This document shows positions 26,877 to 35,790 of a DNA stretch of 64,000 nt, piece after piece. The DNA is from Bacteroidota bacterium (GTDB lineage Bacteria; Bacteroidota; Bacteroidia; Flavobacteriales_D; Sanyastnellaceae), in assembly GCA_027619225.1 (NCBI GenBank), contig JAQCFW010000008.1:1-64000 (forward strand), given 5' to 3'. The notes below the pieces were generated by a model that made no database searches, had not been told where the DNA came from, and saw only the letters and a program-made list of their open reading frames with translations. The translations under genes and the position numbers were made by a program. Each line of letters starts with the position of its first letter. Within the stretch, counting starts at the first letter, position 1.

Positions 26877-28791
26877 GTCTAATTACAGTGTGAACTCCTG
26901 ATTGAGAAATATCTACGAGATAAACTCCAGATGCAAGGTCCGAAATATTTACTTGCTCTACCATAGAAGTTGTCGTCCAAGAATATAAAATTCTACCATT
27001 TAAATCAATGATTTTTACATCATGAGCACCAGCTCTATCGATGACTAACTCAACATTAACAGTTGATGGATTAGGGTAAAGAGTTACTTCGCCCTCAGAG
27101 AAAGGCTCAGCAATTCCCACGTAATCCTCAAACTCGATATCTGCACAGTCTCCTAAATCTGCAACGGCTACACGGAGGTGAATTATATCGTTCAAATCAA
27201 CTGGATCTAAGTCTCCACGAACATGAAGTCCTGGCTCGAAATCTCTTTGGTATATGATTTCTAGATTGTCAACGACGTCTGGGGCCAAAGAACCGAAAAC
27301 AGATTCATATCCGTCGAAGTCTAAATCAGGAGTTAAATCACATGCATCGTCAGAATTCCATGACGTACCATTGTCCATAGAGTGAACGACGTAAAGGTGG
27401 CGGTAGTTTTGAGACCCGGTAGAGTAATCCTCACGAATCGCAGAGTAAGTCACAAAAAGATTTCCATCAACATCAGATCCCATGCTAGGAATTCCAGCGA
27501 GGTTAACGTAGTAAGCAGCGATCTCATCTTCTAAATCTAGGGTGCCGCTTTCGTCAATGTCGTAAGCATAAGCGATCGTTAAAGAACTGTCAACGCCGAA
27601 GCTTTGGTTCCAGTACTCTAGACCATTGGTTCCTGGGAAGTAGGAAGTAGTTTCATCTGTAGTATCTGCATCCATGTAATACATTCCTCCAAAAACAACG
27701 TGAACCATTCCGTTCCCATCAATGTGAACATCACCAGCACCATCAGAGTTTAAATACTCTTGGAAAATTCCGTCATCATTAAAATCTTCCCCTCCATCAA
27801 TAGGCAAACCATCATCAGCAACGTAGTTATCTACTGGAAAGTCTATCACAGCAGTGTACTCCCAGGTATCTCCGTTATCCTCAGAAATCATCACGAAAGT
27901 ATCCCTGAAATCGTTGAATACTGTAAAAGCTACTACACCATCGCGAGCGTGAATAGCATACGTATCACCACTAAATCCAACAAAATTAGTCGTGTCTAGT
28001 GCTGGGAAAGTTTGCTGCTCCCATGTCGCCCCTGAATCTAAAGACCGGTAGTACATAAGTGCCCCGTCTTGGCCTTGGAATTCGAGTCCGCCGTTTCCTA
28101 TAGGTGTTGAAATACCCAATACGTGAATCGTGTTTCCATCCGGTCCGCTTGTTGCCGTTCTAGGCCAAAGAACTCCAAATGGACCATCCATTGGAATGCT
28201 CATCTCTGACCAAGTATCATTACTTCCCACAGCTCGAGAAGTAAACAAAAAGGGTGTGTCGATTCCTGGGTGAGTAACGCTGTACTCTAAGCCAGAAGCT
28301 GTATGGCCTATAGAAGCCCAACCACAGCGAACACTCTCAATTCTCTCATACGGTTGTTCGTCCCAATTCTCACCATCGAAAAAGTTGTACCCTGTACCAC
28401 GGTCAGGGAACGAGCCAGTCTCCAGACTCATAATCCATCCTGCACTGATTGCATCACCAGAACCCACAAGTCTATCGTCAATAGCAGCATTTGACTGAAG
28501 ATCATATTGAGTAAGTCCAATTATTTGTCGCTGGACAACCAAAGCGCGGGTTTGAATATTTTCAACCTGACCTATTTGCCCTTCTTCTGAGAAAGGTATT
28601 AATGGAATCTCATTAAAACCGTCTACTGCAATCGTAGGCATCGGTTTTGAAATCCTTGCCTCAACAGGCACTTGGGGGACATCGCTTAAAGAAAAGGAAG
28701 GAGACGAAGCGTCTTGTTGGGCAAATAAAGGAGCCTGTAAACCAGCTGCTAAAAATAGCATTGCTGAGGAAAAAAGTAAAGTTTGTTTCAT
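26863..28791 (-). CDS. Secreted Asp-box protein with T9SS type A sorting domain
   Basis: A 642-residue secreted protein. The N terminus has a signal peptide (FSSAMLFLAAGLQAPLFA). Several Asp-box (BNR) repeats, S/T-x-D-x-G-x-x-W, are visible: SLDSGATWEQ, SEDNGDTWEY and SMDNGTSWNS, the hallmark of sialidase-like six-bladed propellers. The last ~80 residues are a T9SS type A sorting domain (LYPNPSTVNVELVI, VKIIDLNGRILYSW, NISDLASGVYLVDIS). Asp-boxes alone do not show sialidase activity; substrate is unknown. The protein is cleaved and released or anchored after T9SS export. Confidence 0.85.
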   Translation of the reverse strand: MKQTLLFSSAMLFLAAGLQAPLFAQQDASSPSFSLSDVPQVPVEARISKPMPTIAVDGFNEIPLIPFSEEGQIGQVENIQTRALVVQRQIIGLTQYDLQSNAAIDDRLVGSGDAISAGWIMSLETGSFPDRGTGYNFFDGENWDEQPYERIESVRCGWASIGHTASGLEYSVTHPGIDTPFLFTSRAVGSNDTWSEMSIPMDGPFGVLWPRTATSGPDGNTIHVLGISTPIGNGGLEFQGQDGALMYYRSLDSGATWEQQTFPALDTTNFVGFSGDTYAIHARDGVVAFTVFNDFRDTFVMISEDNGDTWEYTAVIDFPVDNYVADDGLPIDGGEDFNDDGIFQEYLNSDGAGDVHIDGNGMVHVVFGGMYYMDADTTDETTSYFPGTNGLEYWNQSFGVDSSLTIAYAYDIDESGTLDLEDEIAAYYVNLAGIPSMGSDVDGNLFVTYSAIREDYSTGSQNYRHLYVVHSMDNGTSWNSDDACDLTPDLDFDGYESVFGSLAPDVVDNLEIIYQRDFEPGLHVRGDLDPVDLNDIIHLRVAVADLGDCADIEFEDYVGIAEPFSEGEVTLYPNPSTVNVELVIDRAGAHDVKIIDLNGRILYSWTTTSMVEQVNISDLASGVYLVDISQSGVHTVIRLAVD

Positions 28792-28877
28792 AAATAAATT
28801 GTTAAACTGAATTTAGAAGTCCAAACTAATCAATTATCACCTCTTTACCATAATTTATAGCAGAAAAATTATATTTA

Positions 28878-29534
28878 TTACCTTTTTAAGATTGCAATTA
28901 CTGTTTCACGTCCCATCACCTTATCATCTAAATTTACAAGAATTTCAGCATCAAGTGGGAGATATAAATCAATTCTAGAACCGAATTTTATGAACCCGAC
29001 TTCCTCTCCTTTTACTAAAGTTTGTCCTGGCTTAATATAGTAGCGGATTCGGCGAGCTACAGCACCCGCAATTTGACGGAAAAGAACCTCACCACATTCA
29101 CCTTCTATTACCAGAGTTGTTCGTTCGTTTTGTATGCTACTCTTGGGATGCCATGCCACAAGATATTTTCCTGTGTGGTATTTAGCGTACTTAACAAGTC
29201 CAGCCATAGGGCTCCACTGACAATGGACATTCAAAGGACTCATGAAAATACTCACTTGAATACGTTCATCCTTGAAGTACTCTGTCTCTTTCACCTTCTC
29301 AATGACTACGACTTTCCCGTCACTTGGAGAGATTACGTCTCCGACACCTCCCGCTGGAGTTCTATGAGGTATTCTAAAAAATTGAGCGAATAAAATGAAT
29401 ACGATTGCTGAGCAAGATCCTACAATCCACAATACAATTTCCGGTACCTCGAGATAGTATAACACAGCTAAAATCAAAGCTGAAACACCAAGCACAAAGC
29501 CCAATGGAATAAAACCTTCTCTATGTAATGTCAT
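28878..29534 (-). CDS. psd: Phosphatidylserine decarboxylase (archaetidylserine-type, short form)
   Basis: A 218-residue short PSD that makes phosphatidylethanolamine from phosphatidylserine at the membrane. Two N-terminal helices (about 13-50), then the RIPHRTPAGGVGDVISPSDGKV motif, NVHCQWSPMAG and the self-cleavage site GSRIDLYLP, where the Ser becomes the pyruvoyl prosthetic group. It overlaps cdsA by 4 bp (ATGA), so the two steps of phospholipid synthesis are coupled. Length fits the short Bacteroidetes form. Confidence 0.92.
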   Translation of the reverse strand: MTLHREGFIPLGFVLGVSALILAVLYYLEVPEIVLWIVGSCSAIVFILFAQFFRIPHRTPAGGVGDVISPSDGKVVVIEKVKETEYFKDERIQVSIFMSPLNVHCQWSPMAGLVKYAKYHTGKYLVAWHPKSSIQNERTTLVIEGECGEVLFRQIAGAVARRIRYYIKPGQTLVKGEEVGFIKFGSRIDLYLPLDAEILVNLDDKVMGRETVIAILKR

Positions 29535-30163
29535 AAAACAAACAATCTAATGATTAGTACTACAGGGGCCGCAATCAGAAGTCCATCAAACCTATCTAAA
29601 ATACCTCCATGTCCTGGCAACAAGGAGCCACTGTCTTTAACGTCGGCATGTCTTTTAAGTGCACTTTGGACTAAGTCACCCAGAGTAGAAAGTATGCCCG
29701 TCAAAACGCCCAGCCAAGCACCATCATTGCCCATCCAAAGCCACCCCACGAAAGCGGCACCCACCGCCCCGACAAAAGCTCCTTCCCAAGACTTGTTAGG
29801 GGATGATTTAGGAGCAAGTCCTCTTTTAATAAACTTCTTTCCGAACACCCTCCCTCCTATATATGCAAAGGTGTCATTCGCCCAAATCCAAGTTAAAAAT
29901 GCCACTACCTCCCATCCTCTATAATCCGAATTAAAATCCATCCAAGATTCAATTGGTCGTCCCATCCCCCACAAAGAAACTACAGCAATTGTGATCAGAA
30001 AATAACCCAGTGGAGGTCCCTTTAAATGATTGTACTCTTTTAATCCTAGTACTAAAACAGCTGCCCACAAAATAGAAGCAGAAATTAAATCAAAAGTCGT
30101 AGCGAAAACAACAATAGACACGAATACTACCCCAGTTAAGGTACGAGTGATTAATTCATTCAT
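29531..30163 (-). CDS. cdsA: Phosphatidate cytidylyltransferase
   Basis: A 210-residue integral membrane enzyme that makes CDP-diacylglycerol from phosphatidate and CTP. The family signature is near the C terminus (SALKRHADVKDSGSLLPGHGGILDRFDGLLIAAP), and the middle has the DTFAYIGGRVFGKK and SPNKSWEGAFVG segments. It is shorter than the 260-290 residues I expect, with fewer membrane helices at the N terminus, so it is a compact form. It overlaps psd by 4 bp and the 31-codon ORF upstream by 4 bp. Confidence 0.93.
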   Translation of the reverse strand: MNELITRTLTGVVFVSIVVFATTFDLISASILWAAVLVLGLKEYNHLKGPPLGYFLITIAVVSLWGMGRPIESWMDFNSDYRGWEVVAFLTWIWANDTFAYIGGRVFGKKFIKRGLAPKSSPNKSWEGAFVGAVGAAFVGWLWMGNDGAWLGVLTGILSTLGDLVQSALKRHADVKDSGSLLPGHGGILDRFDGLLIAAPVVLIIRLFVL

Positions 30164-30255
30164 AACTGCAGTATCTCAGAATCAATAAGGATTTGCTGGC
30201 GCATCTCTACGCCAGGGGCGAAAGAGTCAGAAAAAACAACAACCCATCCGTTCAT
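30160..30255 (-). CDS. 31-residue ORF resembling the start of DUF2007 (remnant or micro-gene)
   Basis: A 31-codon ORF that fills the space between ftsH and cdsA exactly: its ATG overlaps the ftsH stop by one base (TAATG), and its TGA overlaps the cdsA ATG by 4 bp (ATGA). It starts [10 protein letters not shown] and ends IDSEILQL. This matches the first ~30 residues of DUF2007 proteins (W-x-V-x-F..., then an E-x-x-x-x-x-L-x-x helix), but the C-terminal half of that fold is missing. It may be a truncated DUF2007 gene or a coupling peptide. Function unknown. Confidence 0.5.
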   Translation of the reverse strand: MNGWVVVFSDSFAPGVEMRQQILIDSEILQL

Positions 30256-32279
30256 TATTCAGACTTAGGCTTCTTTTTAACCTTACGGACAACATTGGGG
30301 GGTTCTTCGATCAACTTAACTCCCACCACCTCTTCTTCAAAAGGTCTTGGTCCTAAAATTCTCTCAACGTCAACTTTAAAAATCACCTCATCTTTAAGAA
30401 GAGCTTCAGCGAGTTCTGTTAGTTTATTCTTATTTAAATTTAGAATTTCTTGTGCCTTTACATAAGCCTGTTCTATCACTTTACTCACTTCCTCGTCGAT
30501 GATACGAGCTGTAGCTTCAGAATACGGTTTTGTAAAAGATTGTTCACCTCTCGAGTCGTAATAACTGATATTGCCAATCTTGTCATTCAGACCGTAAACT
30601 GTCACCATTGCCTGGGCTTGCTTCGTTACTTTCTCAAGATCACTTAAAGCTCCAGTGGAGATTTTATTAAACATGATTTTTTCAGCGGCACGTCCGCCCA
30701 TAGCAGCACACATTTCGTGAAAAATCTGTTCTGTTGTAGTTATCTGGCGTTCATGAGGTAGATACCAAGCCGCTCCAAGACTCTTACCCCTAGGAATGAT
30801 ACTGACCTTCATAAGTGGAGAAGCATACCTCAGCAACCAACTCACAATGGCATGACCAGCTTCGTGGAAGGCAATCGTCTTCTTTTCTGTATCTGAAATC
30901 ACGCGAGATCTCTTTTCTAAACCTCCAACAATTCTATCAACGGCTTCATTGAAATCTGTATGACTCACTGAATTTTTTCTTTTCCTCGCAGCAAACAAAG
31001 CCGCCTCATTACACACATTAGCAATATCAGCACCACTAAATCCAGGAGTTTGCTTAGACAAGAGGTCAATATCAACAGTTTTATCCGTTTTAATAGGTTT
31101 TAAATGAACTTTGAAAATTGCCTTGCGCTCATTAATATCTGGCATATCCACATAAATTTGTCTGTCGAAACGCCCAGCTCTTAGAAGAGCCTTATCCAAT
31201 ACATCTGCTCTATTTGTAGCGGCTATGATAATAACTCCACTGTTAGAACCAAATCCATCCATCTCAGTTAGTAACTGATTTAATGTGTTTTCTCTTTCGT
31301 CATTTGAGCTAAAGCTTGCATTTTTCCCACGAGCTCTACCTATTGCATCTATTTCATCAATGAAGATGATCGACGGAGCTTTTTCTTTAGCTTGCTTAAA
31401 TAGGTCTCGTACTCTTGAAGCACCTACTCCTACGAACATCTCAACAAAATCTGAACCACTTAAACTGAAAAAAGGCACCTTGGCCTCCCCTGCAACAGCT
31501 TTAGCTAATAATGTTTTTCCAGTTCCTGGAGGACCTACAAGAAGGGCTCCTTTAGGAATCTTAGCTCCCAACTTAGTATACTTTGAGGGTTTCATAAGAA
31601 AATCTACAATCTCTTCAAGTTCCTCTTTGGCCTCATCTACTCCTGCTACATCCGCGAATGTAATATCAGTTGAGTCTCCCTTTTCGTGAAGCTTCGCCTT
31701 TGACTTTCCTATGCTGAAAATCTGATTGCCGGCAGCCCCTCCTCCACTCATTCGCTTCATAATGAACATCCAAACCACTATCATGATCACAAGGAAGAAA
31801 ACCCATGAGAACATCTGTTGTCCCCATTCATTTACTGGCTCATACTTAGAATTTACATTGTTTAAATCCGTCAGCTGCTTGTAATCTTCTGTATAGCTAT
31901 CTCCTGGAGGCATTGAAAACCAAACATCTGGACCAGCATACAACCCCATAATCCCTCGTGAATCATCATCGCTAGAACCTACTAAATCTTCTTTCGCAGA
32001 TTCAGTTAAATACACTTTGTACACATGACCATCATGTATCACGTGATCTACATCATCTGACTCTACATAAGATTTAAATTCTGAAAATTGAATCTCACTT
32101 CCTCCACCATCGGAGTTGAGCATGATCATTCCGAGCAACAAAACACCCACAACAGCATAAATCCAATAAAAGTTCACGTTTTTAACAGAATCTTTCTGAG
32201 GAATAGGTGTGTTAGATGTCGACTTTTTCTTAGAGGTTGACTTTTTACTGGTCAAAGGTTTTTTCTTGTTATCACTCAT
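30255..32279 (-). CDS. ftsH: ATP-dependent zinc metalloprotease FtsH
   Basis: A 674-residue membrane AAA+ protease that degrades unfolded membrane proteins and regulators. A Lys/Ser-rich N terminus leads to membrane helices near 37-55 and 150-175. The AAA domain has [16 protein letters not shown] (Walker A), [11 protein letters not shown] (Walker B) and [21 protein letters not shown]. The zinc site is HEAGHAIV near residue 468. Its ATG overlaps the rsfS stop by 4 bp. The LUD-domain gene that often follows ftsH in Flavobacteriia is absent here. Confidence 0.97.
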   Translation of the reverse strand: MSDNKKKPLTSKKSTSKKKSTSNTPIPQKDSVKNVNFYWIYAVVGVLLLGMIMLNSDGGGSEIQFSEFKSYVESDDVDHVIHDGHVYKVYLTESAKEDLVGSSDDDSRGIMGLYAGPDVWFSMPPGDSYTEDYKQLTDLNNVNSKYEPVNEWGQQMFSWVFFLVIMIVVWMFIMKRMSGGGAAGNQIFSIGKSKAKLHEKGDSTDITFADVAGVDEAKEELEEIVDFLMKPSKYTKLGAKIPKGALLVGPPGTGKTLLAKAVAGEAKVPFFSLSGSDFVEMFVGVGASRVRDLFKQAKEKAPSIIFIDEIDAIGRARGKNASFSSNDERENTLNQLLTEMDGFGSNSGVIIIAATNRADVLDKALLRAGRFDRQIYVDMPDINERKAIFKVHLKPIKTDKTVDIDLLSKQTPGFSGADIANVCNEAALFAARKRKNSVSHTDFNEAVDRIVGGLEKRSRVISDTEKKTIAFHEAGHAIVSWLLRYASPLMKVSIIPRGKSLGAAWYLPHERQITTTEQIFHEMCAAMGGRAAEKIMFNKISTGALSDLEKVTKQAQAMVTVYGLNDKIGNISYYDSRGEQSFTKPYSEATARIIDEEVSKVIEQAYVKAQEILNLNKNKLTELAEALLKDEVIFKVDVERILGPRPFEEEVVGVKLIEEPPNVVRKVKKKPKSE

Positions 32280-32677
32280 ACTTCCGCATTGTTTATTAAT
32301 TCTTCAGCGGCATATTCATGCTTTGTAATCGCAGCATCACCCCACAACTCCTCAAGCGCAAATCTACTCCTTGCATCCTTGTGAAATACATGAACTACAA
32401 TATCAAAATAATCTACAATAGCCCAAACACCGGTTCTTAACCCTTGTACGCTCACTGGCTTTTCACCAATAGCTTCGAAAACAACTTTTTCAACTGAAGC
32501 AGCTAAAGCTTCAACTTGAGTGTGGCTATTTCCATGGGAAACAATAAAATAAGACGCAATAGAATTGTGAATCTCACGTAAATCAATAATAGAGATTTCG
32601 TGACCCTTAACATCTTCGAGACCCTTAACAACTGCGTCTAGCAGAATATCAGAGTCGGTAACAGTCGATTTTTTCAT
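32276..32677 (-). CDS. rsfS: Ribosome silencing factor RsfS
   Basis: A 133-residue RsfS/Iojap protein that binds L14 and blocks joining of the ribosomal subunits when nutrients are scarce. The conserved segments are KGLEDVKGHEISIIDLREI, ASYFIVSHGNSHTQVEAL and WAIVDYFDIVVHVFHKDAR. The start is ATG 32677 (MKKSTVTDS); an in-frame longer version starting at 32746 has no homology and would cross the birA promoter. It overlaps ftsH by 4 bp. Confidence 0.94.
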   Translation of the reverse strand: MKKSTVTDSDILLDAVVKGLEDVKGHEISIIDLREIHNSIASYFIVSHGNSHTQVEALAASVEKVVFEAIGEKPVSVQGLRTGVWAIVDYFDIVVHVFHKDARSRFALEELWGDAAITKHEYAAEELINNAEV

Positions 32678-32694
32678 GCAAAAATTTGAGGACA

Positions 32695-32711
32695 CGAAGT
32701 TACTACTTTTG
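32695..32711. promoter_or_regulatory. Back-to-back -7 boxes of rsfS and birA
   Basis: The minus-strand box TAACTTCG (32695-32702) and the plus-strand box TACTTTTG (32704-32711, exact consensus) are separated by one base. The birA ATG at 32718 lies 6 nt after its box, so its mRNA has almost no leader. The rsfS ATG is 17 nt from its box. Confidence 0.45.
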
Positions 32712-32717
32712 CAAGTG

Positions 32718-33548
32718 ATGACAACCGATATAGGAAACATTAGCAAAATAACAACTAACAGGGGGGTTTATCCGCTACTGAGGCTCACAACTGTAAGTAG
32801 TACAAACGATTACGCTATTGAATTGCTGCGTAAGCCCGACACTCCCTCTGAACTTTTTATTGTTGCTGACCATCAAACTATGGGCAAAGGCCAAATGGGA
32901 CGGAGTTGGCACACCTCCCCAGGCAACAATCTAAACCTGAGCTACTTAATAAAAAACATAACATCTGCCCCTTCCATTTTCAATATGGCAATCGCATTAG
33001 GCGTACTAGAAGGAATTAGAGATTGCTCGTTTATCGAGGGAGTTAGATCGTCTGATTTTCATATAAAATGGCCAAACGACATCGTCTTAGATCAAGTTTC
33101 AGAGGTTAGAAAAATTGCTGGAATTCTCATTGAAAACTCATGGCGTGGAGAAACACAGACGGCATCAATTGTCGGTGTAGGAGTGAATTTAGACACTCGA
33201 TTTTCAACAGAACAAGTTGCTGGTTTCAATTTAATGCCCGGCAATCTAAATGATTACCTCAGTGAAAATCTTTCAGCTCTAAGTTTAGAGCTCCCCATCA
33301 TCAACTCTATTCAAAATAGAATCCACATGCTTTCAACTTACAGGGGCGACGAAATAATCCTTGAGGATTTTAACAAAGAGCTCTTTGGACTAAATAGTGA
33401 ACGCCTTTATACAATTGACAACAAACCTTTCAAAGGTGCTTTACTTGGAATTGAAAAAGATGGGCGGGGCGTGTTTTCTAGGGTAGATAGAGAAAACCTA
33501 AAGGCGCAGTCGTCTAGTGTTGTTTGGTCTTTTAAGGGGAAGGTGTAA
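32718..33548 (+). CDS. birA: Biotin-[acetyl-CoA-carboxylase] ligase
   Basis: A 276-residue biotin protein ligase that attaches biotin to carboxylase carrier domains. Motifs: GKGQMGRSWHTSPGNNL (biotinoyl-AMP binding, about 55-72), KWPNDIVL (about 118), and KIAGILIEN with GVGVNLD. It lacks the N-terminal winged-helix repressor domain of E. coli BirA, as usual in Bacteroidetes. ATG 32718 is preferred over ATG 32676, because the -7 box lies between the two and the family N terminus aligns with the shorter version. Confidence 0.93.
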   Translation: MTTDIGNISKITTNRGVYPLLRLTTVSSTNDYAIELLRKPDTPSELFIVADHQTMGKGQMGRSWHTSPGNNLNLSYLIKNITSAPSIFNMAIALGVLEGIRDCSFIEGVRSSDFHIKWPNDIVLDQVSEVRKIAGILIENSWRGETQTASIVGVGVNLDTRFSTEQVAGFNLMPGNLNDYLSENLSALSLELPIINSIQNRIHMLSTYRGDEIILEDFNKELFGLNSERLYTIDNKPFKGALLGIEKDGRGVFSRVDRENLKAQSSSVVWSFKGKV

Positions 33549-33562
33549 CTCGAATAAAACAG

Positions 33563-33976
33563 TTACGACAAAGGAAACTTCTGCTTCATACCCTCCGCCA
33601 ATTCTTCGAATAAACTCTTTAAAGCTGGCTCAACCATCATTTTAGTGAAGGGATTTAAATCAGCATCACTTCTAACTCTACAAGAGACACCATCCTCGTG
33701 CATCACTGCTACAGCCTCTAAACTGAATTTGACGGGGGTAGGGGATACGGTGTTTAATTTAATTAGCATGTTTTCTGCCAACTCAGACAAATCTTTTTCA
33801 AGGTGAATTGAAACTCCTCCTTTCACTTTAAAAGAACATTTATCACCATTTGAAGTGAAATCTTTTACAGCTCCTTCTGGAAGTAATTTACCCAATCTAG
33901 ATAAGTCGTTGATCTCAGCTTTTAAATCTTCAAGCGAAATACCTAAGATTACTTCTGGGCCTTCAAATGCAATCAT
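33563..33976 (-). CDS. SRPBCC/START-like family protein
   Basis: A 137-residue START-like (SRPBCC) protein downstream of pyrE. The pattern is a lipid-binding helix-grip fold: FEGPEVILGISLEDLKAEI, KCSFKVKGGVSIHLEKD, PVKFSLEAVAVM and the long C-terminal helix FTKMMVEPALKSLFEELAEGMK. Start ATG 33976 is 13 nt after the pyrE stop. In Flavobacteriia a gene of this type next to pyrE is usual from memory. Ligand and role unknown. Confidence 0.75.
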   Translation of the reverse strand: MIAFEGPEVILGISLEDLKAEINDLSRLGKLLPEGAVKDFTSNGDKCSFKVKGGVSIHLEKDLSELAENMLIKLNTVSPTPVKFSLEAVAVMHEDGVSCRVRSDADLNPFTKMMVEPALKSLFEELAEGMKQKFPLS

Positions 33977-33989
33977 AATACTATTTAAT

Positions 33990-34640
33990 TTAAAGTTGTT
34001 TTTCACTCCATGCAACAGGGTCGAGGATCCATGAGTATAACTGAGATTTTTGGTCTTCAGTAATGTAATTAGATTCAGAAGCAACCTCCAACATCGTCGG
34101 ATAGTCAGTAAGGGTAAAGAATGGACATTTCTTCTGCTCAAACCTCTCTACCGCATCAGGAAATCCATAGGTGAAGAAAGCAAGCAAGCCTAAGACTTCT
34201 AAACCAGCCTCTCTAATTGCGTCGACGGCAGATAAAGAGCTTTTTCCTGTGGAGATTAAGTCCTCAATGACGAATACGCTATTAAAATCTGAGTAATCAC
34301 CTTCTATTCTTTGGCCGGTTCCGTGTGATTTAGCAGAAGCTCTTACATAGATGAATGGGATCTCTAATTCTTGGGCAATTAAAGCTCCAAGTGCAATCCC
34401 ACCCGTTGCGACTCCAGCAATGGCATCTGGCAACCCAAAACGATCTTGAATCATGGCTGATGCAATTTTACGAATGCTCGTTCTTATCTCGGGGTGACTT
34501 AAAATACGCCTGTTGTCACAATAAATAGGAGACTTTCTACCACTCGCCCACATAAATGGCTGTTCAGGTGACAATTGAACGGCCTTGATTCTGAGTAAAA
34601 ATTCAGCTACCTTTCGGTTATTATTTTTGCTGGTAGACAT
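33990..34640 (-). CDS. pyrE: Orotate phosphoribosyltransferase
   Basis: A 216-residue enzyme of de novo pyrimidine synthesis that makes OMP from orotate and PRPP. Motifs: SGRKSPIYCDNRRILSHPEIR (orotate/active-site loop near 30-50), YVRASAKSHGTGQRIEG (catalytic loop Lys) and the PRPP signature VFVIEDLISTGKSSL (about 126-140). ATG 34640 is set by an exact -7 box TACCTTTG ending 4 nt upstream. Its ATG overlaps the ATG of the divergent NUDIX gene in CATG. Confidence 0.95.
   Translation of the reverse strand: MSTSKNNNRKVAEFLLRIKAVQLSPEQPFMWASGRKSPIYCDNRRILSHPEIRTSIRKIASAMIQDRFGLPDAIAGVATGGIALGALIAQELEIPFIYVRASAKSHGTGQRIEGDYSDFNSVFVIEDLISTGKSSLSAVDAIREAGLEVLGLLAFFTYGFPDAVERFEQKKCPFFTLTDYPTMLEVASESNYITEDQKSQLYSWILDPVAWSEKQL
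34622..34629 (+). promoter_or_regulatory. -7 box of the NUDIX gene, inside pyrE
   Basis: TATTTTTG, an exact match to TAnnTTTG, 9 nt before the plus-strand ATG at 34639. It lies within the first codons of pyrE. Confidence 0.45.
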
Positions 34641-35280
34641 GACACAAAGGTACGTTGTATTTATGCTGAATCGAAGGGTTTGTTTTAATGAATCCGACTC
34701 TGCTATGCTTCCAAAAGAAGGTTTAACATTGTCACTTTTCAACCCCGATTCAAAGACTTTAAAAGAGCTGCCGAAGTTTATTACTTCTCACCCGAATTTA
34801 AATGAAATTTATATTTCCAGCAAAAATGTAGATGAGCTCTGGATGAGGTTTTGCATGAATTACTTTGAGGTCGTCTCTGCAGGAGGATTGGTCGTAAACA
34901 AAAACAACAAAGTGCTTTGGATTCATCGCAATAAACATTGGGACCTTCCTAAGGGGAAAGTTGAACCAGGTGAAAGCCTTGAAGATGCTGCAGTTAGAGA
35001 AGTTACTGAAGAAACTGGAATTCGGGAATTAACAATAACAGGGGATTTAGCGACCACATACCACACCTACGAGGTAGATGGTATAGCGCATCTAAAAACC
35101 ACTTTTTGGTACACTATGACTCACAACGGAGAAAACACGGCAGGTACGCCCCAAGAGATAGAAGGAATTACAGAAGTCAGGTGGATGAATGCCAATGTTC
35201 CAAAAAATATTTGGGAATCTACCTATGGCAGTATCCGAATTGTAATTAATGCCTATTCTAAAACTACCGAGGCAGTTTAG
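34639..35280 (+). CDS. NUDIX hydrolase
   Basis: A 213-residue NUDIX hydrolase. The Nudix box is complete: GKVEPGESLEDAAVREVTEETGI (G-x5-E-x7-REUxEE-x-GU), at about residues 112-134. The N-terminal ~85 residues (ending FEVVSAGGLVV) resemble a separate small domain. It hydrolyses a nucleoside-diphosphate-linked substrate; which one is unclear. ATG 34639 is favoured by its -7 box; the upstream in-frame start at 34585 lies inside pyrE. The start codon overlaps the pyrE start codon on the other strand. Confidence 0.88.
   Translation: MTQRYVVFMLNRRVCFNESDSAMLPKEGLTLSLFNPDSKTLKELPKFITSHPNLNEIYISSKNVDELWMRFCMNYFEVVSAGGLVVNKNNKVLWIHRNKHWDLPKGKVEPGESLEDAAVREVTEETGIRELTITGDLATTYHTYEVDGIAHLKTTFWYTMTHNGENTAGTPQEIEGITEVRWMNANVPKNIWESTYGSIRIVINAYSKTTEAV
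34645..34652 (-). promoter_or_regulatory. -7 box of pyrE, leaderless spacing
   Basis: TACCTTTG on the minus strand, an exact consensus match, then tgtc, then the pyrE ATG. It lies inside the NUDIX coding region, so the two promoters face one another and the two mRNAs overlap at their 5' ends. Confidence 0.55.
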
Positions 35281-35325
35281 AATGTAAACTTCCAAGGGAA
35301 AGGCGCGAGTAAAATTTTATTTATT

Positions 35326-35790
35326 TTACGAAACAAAATCGAGTACGGCACGAGGTACAAATTCTTTAATACTGCCACCATTTGTGAGTATATCCCTTAC
35401 AACTGAAGAGGAAATAGGTGCGTATTCAGGGTCCGTAAAGAGAATTACAGTTTCTAAAGACGCGTTAAGCCGCTTGGTCATCTGGGCAATGGTGCGTTCG
35501 TATTCGAAATCGCTCACATTCCTCACCCCTCTAAGCATCCAATACGCATCAATTTCAGCACAGAAATCAACAGTCAACCCCTTATAGCTTTCTATCCTCA
35601 CTTGCGATACATCTTTAAATACAAGCCTTAACATCTCCATCCTTTGATCTAAAGTGAATCTTGTTTTCTTAGTAGAGTTCACCCCTACTGCAACGACAAT
35701 CTCATCGAACATAGGCAATGCTCTGCGGATGATGTTTTCATGTCCCAATGTGATTGGATCGAACGATCCTGGAAAAACTGCTCTTCTCAT
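35326..35790 (-). CDS. coaD: Pantetheine-phosphate adenylyltransferase
   Basis: A 154-residue enzyme of coenzyme A synthesis that makes dephospho-CoA from 4'-phosphopantetheine and ATP. Motifs: PGSFDPITLGHENII (nucleotide-binding T/HxGH), RGVRNVSDFEYE, and PISSSVVRDIL at the C-terminal active-site segment. Length is normal. It overlaps rsmD by 4 bp and is last in the rsmD-coaD arm of this operon. Confidence 0.96.
   Translation of the reverse strand: MRRAVFPGSFDPITLGHENIIRRALPMFDEIVVAVGVNSTKKTRFTLDQRMEMLRLVFKDVSQVRIESYKGLTVDFCAEIDAYWMLRGVRNVSDFEYERTIAQMTKRLNASLETVILFTDPEYAPISSSVVRDILTNGGSIKEFVPRAVLDFVS

Noticed and set aside
32676-32717. birA start at ATG 32676
   Set aside because: The residues have no family match, and the exact -7 box lies between this ATG and ATG 32718.
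34585-34638. Longer N terminus for the NUDIX protein
   Set aside because: These codons lie on the other strand of pyrE, and the -7 box at 34622-34629 is inside them, so a start there would be upstream of its own promoter.
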